A stretch of DNA of 64,000 nucleotides, taken from Promethearchaeota archaeon. Lineage in GTDB: Archaea; Asgardarchaeota; Lokiarchaeia; Sigyniarchaeales; SOKP01. Of this stretch, positions 35,923 through 43,514 are shown one piece after another. How positions within the stretch are numbered: the stretch's first letter is position 1; the number at the start of each line of letters is the position of its first letter. The position numbers and the translations under genes are program-made. The stretch lies in assembly GCA_016840165.1 (NCBI GenBank), contig JAEOSU010000072.1, positions 248,001 to 312,000 on the forward strand. The letters are read 5' to 3'. The notes below the pieces were generated by a model. That model was not told the origin of the DNA, made no database searches, and saw only the letters and a list, made by a program, of their open reading frames with translations.

Positions 35923-36246
35923 TTATGGGCAGTTACAGCTTTTTTGTACGCTTTTAGCAACACTTCTAGCATTCCACAAACATCCACAACCTTTCTGCTC
36001 ATTTAAAATAATGGCGTTGACAGGGCAGTTTCGCTGACAAGCACTACATTCTGTGCATAATTCTGGATGGGTTATCTCGAACTTCCCATTCTCCTTTTCG
36101 TGGGGTAATCCAAATGGACAGAGTTCGGCACAAAGCCCACAACCAGTACATTCTGGCTCTTTTATCATTATTTTTATACCTAAAACACGTAAAATGTTAT
36201 CTAAAGAATTTGTATTACAACAAGCGTTCTGATTTATATCTACCAT
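35923..36246 (-). CDS. hgcB: HgcB-like ferredoxin with two [4Fe-4S] sites and C-terminal Cys pairs
   Basis: The 107-residue protein contains 14 Cys. Two ferredoxin motifs are complete: Cys33, 36, 39, 43 (CTGCGLCAELCP) and Cys64, 67, 70, 74 (CTECSACQRNCP). After VNAIILNEQKGCGC (Cys87, Cys89) the tail ends SCNCP (Cys104, Cys106), matching the extra Cys and C-terminal Cys pair of HgcB, which reduces the HgcA corrinoid and may hand over Hg(II). An extra CC is at residues 9-10. It begins 20 bases after the HgcA-like gene. This order (hgcA then hgcB) is the canonical one. Confidence 0.85.
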   Translation of the reverse strand: MVDINQNACCNTNSLDNILRVLGIKIMIKEPECTGCGLCAELCPFGLPHEKENGKFEITHPELCTECSACQRNCPVNAIILNEQKGCGCLWNARSVAKSVQKSCNCP

Positions 36247-36266
36247 ATTATCTATTCCTCCTTTTA

Positions 36267-37925
36267 TTATATTATGTTAAAAAAATTAATTATATTTAAT
36301 CCTAAGAACAAAAAAACAATGATTATTAATATTATATTGATTCTTCTGAAAATTGGATACTCTAACTGTATTTCTCTTGGACTAGTCGCCATCGTGTATC
36401 CACTGAAAGACATCGTTGAGAAGAAACTTAGCCAAAAAATAATTACACTCTGTAAAAAAACATAGAGCACTGAGTAATGAATAAACCATGTAAATAGGCT
36501 TAGAATAAAGAGAGTAATACCTCCAAAAAATATTGCTTTTAGAACAAATTTTCTTGTAAATTTTGAAAGTGGGAAGAAAATGGATATTATAGCGTTTGAT
36601 AAAATTACCCAGATTGCCAACTCCCCAACCCAAAATAGATATTTTGCTTTACTTAAAGCTAGAAGTAGGATTAATAGTCCTAAAAGAGGTAACCAAAATA
36701 TTTTGCGAAATAAAAAAGTAATATGTGTTATTCCCGCACGGATTCTTTGAGTAAAGGTAAATTTCGCAAGTTTCATAGAATCTGGTTTTTTAGTAGGTTT
36801 ATTCTTGACATATTCCTTTATTTTATTCGACCATACTGGTCCATATTTTATTTTAAAAGGAAAATTTTTAGGAAGCTGTGGGATTGATATTCCACCTGCA
36901 GATAATTGAGGGAGAATCAGAGTTTTTGTGTTTGTAATCTGTTTAATTCCAGTAGCATTGATTGCATTTAAGAGTTGTATATTTCCAAAGTCTCCGCCTC
37001 TCGCAGCACACCATACATTTATGCCGTTAGAATCTATACATAAAACCCAAGCGTCAATATCTTTTAAATCTCGCATTACTTTTATATATGTATAGTCATA
37101 ATTAGCAGTCACAATAATAGGAGAGTGCTCATCTGGATTTCCTGACCTATAAATACCCGGTTCGATTGCAACTCTATCCACTTGCCCAGTAAATAAACAT
37201 CGGTATATTCTAAACTGAGATTTTATTCCTTTAAAGTTTCGTAATTTCGGTCTATAGTATCCTGGTTCGTTTTCGGTGTTGACTGTAATTTTTTGTAATT
37301 CTATAGCTCTAATAGCCCCATGAGCCCATTCCTTTTTTGTAAGAATTTTGAATCCTATAGAACTTAAAAAACCTAAAAAGTAATTATTAGTATGAGTACC
37401 TCCCAATCTTAATTTCCGTAATTTTTTTTTATACCACCATCTTTTTAACCTAAATTGTATCTTCCAGAAACCTGAAGGGATAAACTCTGCCGCTATTATT
37501 AGCCTTCCATCAGGTTTCAAAGCTCTCCAAACATTTCTCAAAAAAATTTGTTGTTCTAAAGGTTTAAGCTCAGAAAGCATAAATGTACTCAATATAAGAT
37601 CTTGTGAGCTATTGTCAACTTCTAAGTCCTTATAAGAACCGACTTGGTATAAAAGCTCTACTTCTTTTTCAGTTGGATAATTATCCATAGCATATTTAAT
37701 CATATTCAAGTTATTATCTATTGCTTTAACAATATTCTCTTTTAAAGCAGCATTTTTTGCTAAAGTACCAGTGCCACATCCAATATCTAAGATAGTACTG
37801 TTTTTTTTAATCTTTTCCAATATCCACTCTTGAACTTTATTATTTACGCCCTTAGTTAAAGATGTGAATTCTGAATCATATGATTTCGGAACTTCCTCTA
37901 ATTTTTTCATATATACTACTGCCAT
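36267..37925 (-). CDS. SAM methyltransferase fused to HgcA-like corrinoid protein
   Basis: Residues 1-212 of this 552-residue protein are a SAM methyltransferase (motif I ILDIGCGTGTLAKNA at 45-59, AIDNNLNM, LSTFMLSEL). Residues 228-552 match HgcA: LFTGQVDRVAIEPGIYRSGNP, IIVTANYDYTY, AWVLCIDSNGINVWCAARG (Cys306 of the cap-helix motif), TLILPQLSAGGI, KIKYGPVWS, then five membrane segments (about 403-425, 429-451, 463-484, 487-505, 529-550) with FSTMSFSGYTMATSP between the last two. HgcA uses methylcobamide to methylate Hg(II). The motif has RG in place of the usual GK (NVWCAAGK). Canonical HgcA lacks the methyltransferase, so SAM may be the methyl source here. Confidence 0.9.
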   Translation of the reverse strand: MAVVYMKKLEEVPKSYDSEFTSLTKGVNNKVQEWILEKIKKNSTILDIGCGTGTLAKNAALKENIVKAIDNNLNMIKYAMDNYPTEKEVELLYQVGSYKDLEVDNSSQDLILSTFMLSELKPLEQQIFLRNVWRALKPDGRLIIAAEFIPSGFWKIQFRLKRWWYKKKLRKLRLGGTHTNNYFLGFLSSIGFKILTKKEWAHGAIRAIELQKITVNTENEPGYYRPKLRNFKGIKSQFRIYRCLFTGQVDRVAIEPGIYRSGNPDEHSPIIVTANYDYTYIKVMRDLKDIDAWVLCIDSNGINVWCAARGGDFGNIQLLNAINATGIKQITNTKTLILPQLSAGGISIPQLPKNFPFKIKYGPVWSNKIKEYVKNKPTKKPDSMKLAKFTFTQRIRAGITHITFLFRKIFWLPLLGLLILLLALSKAKYLFWVGELAIWVILSNAIISIFFPLSKFTRKFVLKAIFFGGITLFILSLFTWFIHYSVLYVFLQSVIIFWLSFFSTMSFSGYTMATSPREIQLEYPIFRRINIILIIIVFLFLGLNIINFFNII

Positions 37926-37936
37926 TCAACACCAAC

Positions 37937-39022
37937 TTATTTGGATTTCCAAAACCCAATTTTTCCCAAATATCTCCCTAAATAGACAATTGAGAGCATA
38001 ATAGGCACTTCCCAGAACAACCCCATGGTAGTACCTAATGCGGCATAAGAACCAATCCCATACATCGCTATTGCTGTTGCGATCGCGATCTCAAAATGAC
38101 TAGACGAACCAATGATGACTGTAATTACTGCCTCTTTATATTTCAATTTAAGCAATTTTGTGACTATAACATTATAACTAACAACAATTACAAATCCCAC
38201 CAATAGGGGAATAGATACTATTAATAAAAGATCAGGATTAGTAATTAGTACATTACCATTTAGCGAAAATAGTACAACAAGAGTTATCAATAAAGCTATA
38301 ATCGATACTTTTCCGACGAATGGACGATATTTTTCATCGAACCAAACTTTACCTTTAGAAGATATTATTAATTTCTTGCTTAAGATCCCCAGAAGCAAAG
38401 GTAAACCAATAAAAAATATTAAAGAAACAAGTAATAGTAAAATATCTATAGGAATATTTTTAATTCCTGATAATAATGAGACCATTCCAACATAGCCAAA
38501 AATTATTGTAATTGTATTAAGACTTGTATTAAGGACATTTTGTTCCTGATTTCCTTTAGCCATCCAACCCCAAACCAAAACCATAGCAGTACAGGGTGAA
38601 CTAGATAATAAAATAATTGCAAATCCCAATTGTCTCACTATTTCTGAATCTCCCGGTAAAAATATGTTTACCATCAACAAACCAACGAAGGGTGCCACTA
38701 ACCAGTTAGAGATTAAAGTTAAAATTATAGGTTTGGGATTCTTTCCAAGTTTTTTTAATTCCGATGCTTGAAGATTTAACATCGCAGGATACATCATTAA
38801 AAATAAACAAATACCAATTGGTATAGAAATGTTTCCAATAGTGAAAGAATTGATTAAAATACTAATTTCTGGAAGAAATTGGGAAATTAAAATCCCTAAG
38901 ATTATGCAAATTCCTACCCAGATTGGTAATAATCTTTCAAAATAGTTGATTTTTCTCGATTTTTGTTTATCTGGTTCATCAAAACTCTCTAATAATTCCT
39001 GTTCAAACTCTTCTTCAGCCAT
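37937..39022 (-). CDS. acr3: ACR3-family arsenite exporter
   Basis: From the ATG at 39022 the product is 361 residues (a TTG three codons upstream is less likely). It has ten hydrophobic segments and the ACR3 marks: SSSPCTAMVLVWGWMAKGNQEQN (conserved Cys in the fourth segment) near 145-168 and GLFWEVPIMLSIVYLGRY near the C-terminus. ACR3 proteins export arsenite by proton exchange. A TATA-like TTAAATATAA ends about 12 bases before the ATG, suggesting a leaderless message. It is the first gene of the operon and ends 11 bases before the methyltransferase-HgcA gene, so arsenic and corrinoid genes share a transcript. Confidence 0.9.
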   Translation of the reverse strand: MAEEEFEQELLESFDEPDKQKSRKINYFERLLPIWVGICIILGILISQFLPEISILINSFTIGNISIPIGICLFLMMYPAMLNLQASELKKLGKNPKPIILTLISNWLVAPFVGLLMVNIFLPGDSEIVRQLGFAIILLSSSPCTAMVLVWGWMAKGNQEQNVLNTSLNTITIIFGYVGMVSLLSGIKNIPIDILLLLVSLIFFIGLPLLLGILSKKLIISSKGKVWFDEKYRPFVGKVSIIALLITLVVLFSLNGNVLITNPDLLLIVSIPLLVGFVIVVSYNVIVTKLLKLKYKEAVITVIIGSSSHFEIAIATAIAMYGIGSYAALGTTMGLFWEVPIMLSIVYLGRYLGKIGFWKSK

Positions 39023-39128
39023 AATTCTCAAATTATATTTAATGTGTTTTTATTCATATTATTAAATGAAATTGTAATTTCATCTAATTAGAGTCTGAGA
39101 TATAGTTATTTTGGCTCAAATAAAAACA

Positions 39129-39167
39129 TTTCGATTTGAATCGAAACAAATTTATCTGAATAAATTT
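39129..39167. promoter_or_regulatory. Two inverted repeats in the arsR-acr3 divergent promoter
   Basis: TTTCGATTTGAATCGAAA (39129-39146) is a perfect palindrome with eight-base arms, and one base further AAATTTATCTGAATAAATTT (39148-39167) is a second perfect inverted repeat with eight-base arms and a four-base centre. The TATA-like TTTTTTATA (about 39165-39173) of arsR overlaps the second. These are strong candidates for ArsR sites, controlling arsR and the acr3-hgcAB-like operon together. Confidence 0.6.
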
Positions 39168-39266
39168 TTTATACTTTAATAGCTTCTAGATACATAAGAA
39201 TTTACCAATCCTTAAATAAAATGGTGGTTTATTATTAAAACCAATAGAAAAGCGGAAGTTAAAGAA

Positions 39267-39626
39267 ATGTTATGCTCATGTGATGTATGTGGAGATAGTG
39301 AGACTCTTTTCATTAATTTGCAACAATTAGGAAAAAATCTTAGGTATGATGAGCAAATTAATAAAGCTATTAATTTTTTAAATGTTTTAGGAAATATTGA
39401 AAGACTAATAATTATTAATGTTTTGAAGGAAAAGGATAGATGTGTCTGTGAATTAGAAGCTATTTTAGATAAATCTCAACCATCAATCTCTCACCATTTA
39501 AGGGAATTGGAAAAGCTTAATTTAATCCAAGGATTAAAAAAAGGAAAATTTACCTATTATTCCCTCAATAAGGATGCTTTAATATCTAGTTTAACCTATA
39601 TTATAAACCAATTAAATGTTAAATAA
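39267..39626 (+). CDS. arsR: ArsR-family metalloregulator
   Basis: The 119-residue winged-helix protein contains the ArsR metal motif RCVCELE (CxC in helix 3) and the recognition helix QPSISHHLRELEKLNLIQGLKKGKFTYYSL. Three further Cys lie at the N-terminus (Cys3, Cys5, Cys8; LCSCDVC). Such proteins leave DNA on binding As(III) or Sb(III), and sometimes Hg or other soft metals. It diverges from the acr3-HgcA-like operon, and the gap has two large palindromes. The extra N-terminal Cys may alter the metal preference. Confidence 0.9.
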   Translation: MLCSCDVCGDSETLFINLQQLGKNLRYDEQINKAINFLNVLGNIERLIIINVLKEKDRCVCELEAILDKSQPSISHHLRELEKLNLIQGLKKGKFTYYSLNKDALISSLTYIINQLNVK

Positions 39627-39728
39627 TTCTATGCATCTTGTCCAAATTTTAAACCTAATAAACTCAAAGAATATGTTGATTTCTATTTTTATGGAATTAA
39701 TGGTAAAAGGTAAAAAAGAATGTATTTA

Positions 39729-41984
39729 TTATTTTGGTTTTAATGTTTGTTTAGACTCGAGATTTTCTGAAATAGCTTCTTTTGTAAAGAGATAGGGAAT
39801 ATACTTTCCTTTCACCCAAAGTTTAATTAAATCTTTATAATGTTTATGAAAGGGAAGACCAGATTGACCACCAGGAAGGGCTCCTATAGAATTATCCCAG
39901 TTTGAGAGATCATGAATCTGACGATAAGATGGCCCAGAGAGCACATCGAATCCTTCAGAAGGATCATAAGAGCCCGGATTTAAAGTATTTCCATCTCCTC
40001 CAATTTTAAAAGGACCAGCGTTTAGGATTTTTGCTTGTTCGTTAGCTTGTGAAAAGGGATGCGTCAATGTGAGTGTATGAAGTCTCCCCCACATCCATTT
40101 ATCGGATCTAGAACCAAAAAGGTTAGATAGGTAATCTAAAGCTCTTTCTAAAGCCTTAAGTAGTAATTTTGAGATCTCTGCTTCCTTGTTTCTATACAAG
40201 GATTCAAAAATTTGTTTCAAATTGAAAGGTCGACTTCCAAGAGCCATATGAGCCACCTTTGTACCTAGTATAGATTCTAATACAGATTTTTGAGTCTCAC
40301 TATACCAGACTTTAAATATAGTTCCGGCAATAGTTGTTTTTGTCAAAAAATAGTTCCATTTTTCTAAGTAAGAAATAGAATCTTGAACATTCGATAAATC
40401 TTTGTTCTCTTTTAAATATTGAAGCATAATGGGTAATAGTTCTGCGGCCTCTTCTGTAAATCTATCGAGCTGGAAAGCCTTAAAATCCTCAATCGATAAT
40501 TTTTCTTTGGATTGAAGTAGCTTCTTTAATCTTAATTGTCTATATGGAGCGATTCTATCTTCTGCGATTAATAATCCATTTGGTGCTTTTTCTACGTTGT
40601 AATTTGCAGTATAAACAAAACCTCGTTCTGGGTTATAGAGGGAATATAATTTATCAAATTCAGAGATCCCTTCCCAGTCATATTTTTCATCATCCCCAGG
40701 ACTTATACTTGCTCCGTTTCCATATTTTCTTACAGGTATTTTTCCTCCATGTTGATGTCCAATATTACCAGCGATATCTCCATAAATGAAGTTTTGTGGA
40801 TTTATTGTTATAAGAGATAAGGCCTCTCTGAATTCTTGCCAACTTGAAGCTTTATTGATTCCTTTAAATCCTTTTAGATTATTAATAAGATCCGCATTAT
40901 AACTAGACCATTTTAATGCGTATTTACCTTCTATAAAAAAGGGATATATCTGATTATAATTCTCAAAGTAATTAATTACAGGTCCGAATCTACTGCGATA
41001 GACAGGATATTTTAGTGGTTTTGATTCACCTTTGATATGGATTACTTCTTCATCAATTTCAAAATCTACCCATTTACCATTATAGCGATATTGCTTTTCA
41101 TCATTTGGATTTATAGTTAATTTAAATAAATCTGTTGTATCAGCCATAACATTAGTTAAGCCCCAAGCAATTGATTCATTATGACCTATTACAACTGCAG
41201 GTACTCCAGGAAGAGAAGTACCTAGGACATTAAGATCGGGACAATTTAAATGAATTAAGAACCATAATGCTGGGTTGGTTAGTGGTAGATGGGGATCATT
41301 AGCTAATAATACAGATCCACTTTGAGATTTTTTCGGGCTTACCGCCCACGAGTTGCTCCCAACAGATTCATCAACCAACATTTCAGAGTTAAAAGGTATA
41401 ATTAAGTTAGCTGTTTTCTTTCCATTTTTAATTGTTATATACTCTCTTAGGATTTCATATGGATAATTCCAACTACTTAATGACCATTCGATCATACTAA
41501 TGATTTTAAAACAATCCTCTAATTTCCATGCATCAGGTTTAAAATTTAATACATGATATTCAATAGGTAAACTATTTTCTATTATTTGGATTCTTGTATT
41601 TACACCTTTTATATAAGAGTCCATAAATTTAAAATCTTCAGAATTTTTCTTTCTTTCGAGATCTCGAGCACATCTTTGAGCAATATGGTATAAACCGATT
41701 TCTCTATAATGCTTATCACTGGCTATTGAACCCTTTCCAGTGATTTCAGAAAGAGTCCCGGAAATTAATCTTCTAAAGGTTTCCATTTGCCATAATCTAT
41801 GACCTGCATGGATATATCCTTGCGTAAAATATAGATCATATATATCGTTAGCAAAAACATGTGGTATACCCCATTTATCCCACAGTATTTCTACACTAGC
41901 ATTTAAACCTTTAACAGTTTCTTCTCCTTGCATCAATGGAAATGATTTTTTGGCAATTTCTAACATTTCTTCCATAATTATCAC
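39729..41984 (-). CDS. Penicillin acylase family protein (N-terminal nucleophile amidase)
   Basis: The 751-residue protein has the alpha chain motifs EILWDKWGIPHVFANDIYDLYFTQGYIHAGHRLWQME near 30-65 and the processing site GSNSWAV near 207, whose Ser is the self-made N-terminal nucleophile of the beta chain; ANDPHL, GHNESIAWGLTN and PGDDEKYDW follow as usual. The family hydrolyses acyl amides such as penicillins and acyl-homoserine lactones. There is no signal peptide, so it is probably cytoplasmic, unlike most bacterial members. An ATG three codons after the first start is also possible. Single gene; substrate unknown. Confidence 0.85.
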   Translation of the reverse strand: MIIMEEMLEIAKKSFPLMQGEETVKGLNASVEILWDKWGIPHVFANDIYDLYFTQGYIHAGHRLWQMETFRRLISGTLSEITGKGSIASDKHYREIGLYHIAQRCARDLERKKNSEDFKFMDSYIKGVNTRIQIIENSLPIEYHVLNFKPDAWKLEDCFKIISMIEWSLSSWNYPYEILREYITIKNGKKTANLIIPFNSEMLVDESVGSNSWAVSPKKSQSGSVLLANDPHLPLTNPALWFLIHLNCPDLNVLGTSLPGVPAVVIGHNESIAWGLTNVMADTTDLFKLTINPNDEKQYRYNGKWVDFEIDEEVIHIKGESKPLKYPVYRSRFGPVINYFENYNQIYPFFIEGKYALKWSSYNADLINNLKGFKGINKASSWQEFREALSLITINPQNFIYGDIAGNIGHQHGGKIPVRKYGNGASISPGDDEKYDWEGISEFDKLYSLYNPERGFVYTANYNVEKAPNGLLIAEDRIAPYRQLRLKKLLQSKEKLSIEDFKAFQLDRFTEEAAELLPIMLQYLKENKDLSNVQDSISYLEKWNYFLTKTTIAGTIFKVWYSETQKSVLESILGTKVAHMALGSRPFNLKQIFESLYRNKEAEISKLLLKALERALDYLSNLFGSRSDKWMWGRLHTLTLTHPFSQANEQAKILNAGPFKIGGDGNTLNPGSYDPSEGFDVLSGPSYRQIHDLSNWDNSIGALPGGQSGLPFHKHYKDLIKLWVKGKYIPYLFTKEAISENLESKQTLKPK

Positions 41985-42197
41985 GGTTAATTAGTAAATT
42001 ACGATGGTATAATGTTATATATTATGTCCTTTTAAAATTTAAAGATATAGAAGAATAACGTATATCTCAATAAGATTTTTTAGAATAAGGATTAAACAAA
42101 AATTTATGATTTCCATCAATCGCTAAATATATATGCCTCAATTACCATGTAGATAATATTCATAATTTTTCCAGAGGAAGTTGTTAAAGATCGCATA

Positions 42198-43454
42198 ATG
42201 GATGATTTAGAATCAAATTTGAAGATAGATAAATTCTATGGTATTTTACGTTCGGTTGATATAGAAATTGAACAAGAGGATATCTTTTATAGAAGTAAAT
42301 ATAATGATATAATGAATTATTTTAAGATGATTTTAACCCATAATGAGAATTCTTTACTTTACGATTACTCCAAAATTGTTTCTCCACATGGATTACTTTT
42401 AGTAAAAATTAATCAGAATAGCGATATTAATGATTTTTTAAAACTAATAAGCAAAAACTATTTTTTAGACGTTATAGAGTTGAATTATGAGGAGATATTT
42501 TTCAGAGCCACTGATTTTTTTGAACATTTTCAAGAAATTGTTCAGGATATGATAAGCGCGGAAAATGATATTAATAGCACTGAGATAAATGATAAGAATC
42601 CTGGAGAGAAAATTTTGAATACTTCTATAAAGAAAATCCTTATAATCGATGAAGGCCAACTAAATTTTAATTTAAGTATACCAACGAATCTTTTAGAGGT
42701 TTTTATTAATTCTAAACTGAATAAGACAAATTTTATTGAAAAGAGTAGCTTATTGATTTGGATAACGAATAAATTTAACAATATATCTATGAATTCACAG
42801 AAAATTTTTGATATATTCGATCTTTTTATTAATATCCCTTCTTTTGATGGCAGTGAAAGAGAAGCAGTTCTTAAGCACTTTTCAGAGTTATTTCCAAAAA
42901 TTGTATTTGATGTAGAAACTATTGCAAATTATACAAAATTATGGGAGGTTAATGATTTTAAACATTTATTAAAATTCGGAATTTTTAATCATTATCTTAA
43001 ATCGGAATTAAACCAAAAATCGAATGAAATTACAGATGTCTTAATTGAGTTAATCGAGACAAGGGAATTTATACCTTCCATTAATTCAGAGATCCAAGAT
43101 GATCAAGAAGATATAAGTGAGAATAATATTACTCAAATCAAAGGAGTGGATTTGAGAGCTTATGAAAATTTAAAAGCATATCGAAAAGAAATTCAAGAGG
43201 AAAATATTTCAGATTTTATGCGTAATCAGTTATATGAACATGCAGCTTCAAAACATTATAAAGAGCTACAGATCATTATCGAGAAAATAATCAAACATGA
43301 AGCACTTGAAGTCAATGATAGAGAAATATTGGCAAAATATCCCTTTATATTGAGTGAAAGTCCTCAGAAGGCGCTAATAGCACTGGAAAAAGCGAAGAAA
43401 AATATTAATCGAATTAACCAGATGTATAAAGATACGTGGAGAGCTCAAAATTAA
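42198..43454 (+). CDS. Degenerate AAA ATPase-like protein, first gene of the SMC operon
   Basis: The 418-residue protein keeps the outline of a CDC48/FtsH-type AAA domain: SPHGLLLV (about 54-61) leads into the place of Walker A, but GPPGTGKT is replaced by KINQNSDIN, so nucleotide binding is probably lost. A Walker B-like KILIIDEGQ (near 150) and a sensor-1-like LLIWITNKF remain, with a DGSEREAVLKHF segment as in AAA arginine-finger/helical regions. Residues 300-418 are helical and charged. It starts 60 bases before the SMC gene. It may be a structural partner or loader of the SMC complex. Confidence 0.6.
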   Translation: MDDLESNLKIDKFYGILRSVDIEIEQEDIFYRSKYNDIMNYFKMILTHNENSLLYDYSKIVSPHGLLLVKINQNSDINDFLKLISKNYFLDVIELNYEEIFFRATDFFEHFQEIVQDMISAENDINSTEINDKNPGEKILNTSIKKILIIDEGQLNFNLSIPTNLLEVFINSKLNKTNFIEKSSLLIWITNKFNNISMNSQKIFDIFDLFINIPSFDGSEREAVLKHFSELFPKIVFDVETIANYTKLWEVNDFKHLLKFGIFNHYLKSELNQKSNEITDVLIELIETREFIPSINSEIQDDQEDISENNITQIKGVDLRAYENLKAYRKEIQEENISDFMRNQLYEHAASKHYKELQIIIEKIIKHEALEVNDREILAKYPFILSESPQKALIALEKAKKNINRINQMYKDTWRAQN

Positions 43455-43514
43455 AAATTATGTTGATAGGGGATTAAAGTTTCAAACGCTAACAATTCAA
43501 TATTCATAAGAAAA

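Noticed and set aside
39129..39167. tRNA fragment or attachment site, because of the TTTGAATCGAAA stretch
   Set aside because: No tRNA acceptor or anticodon arms can be built around it, and it is a perfect palindrome in a divergent promoter.
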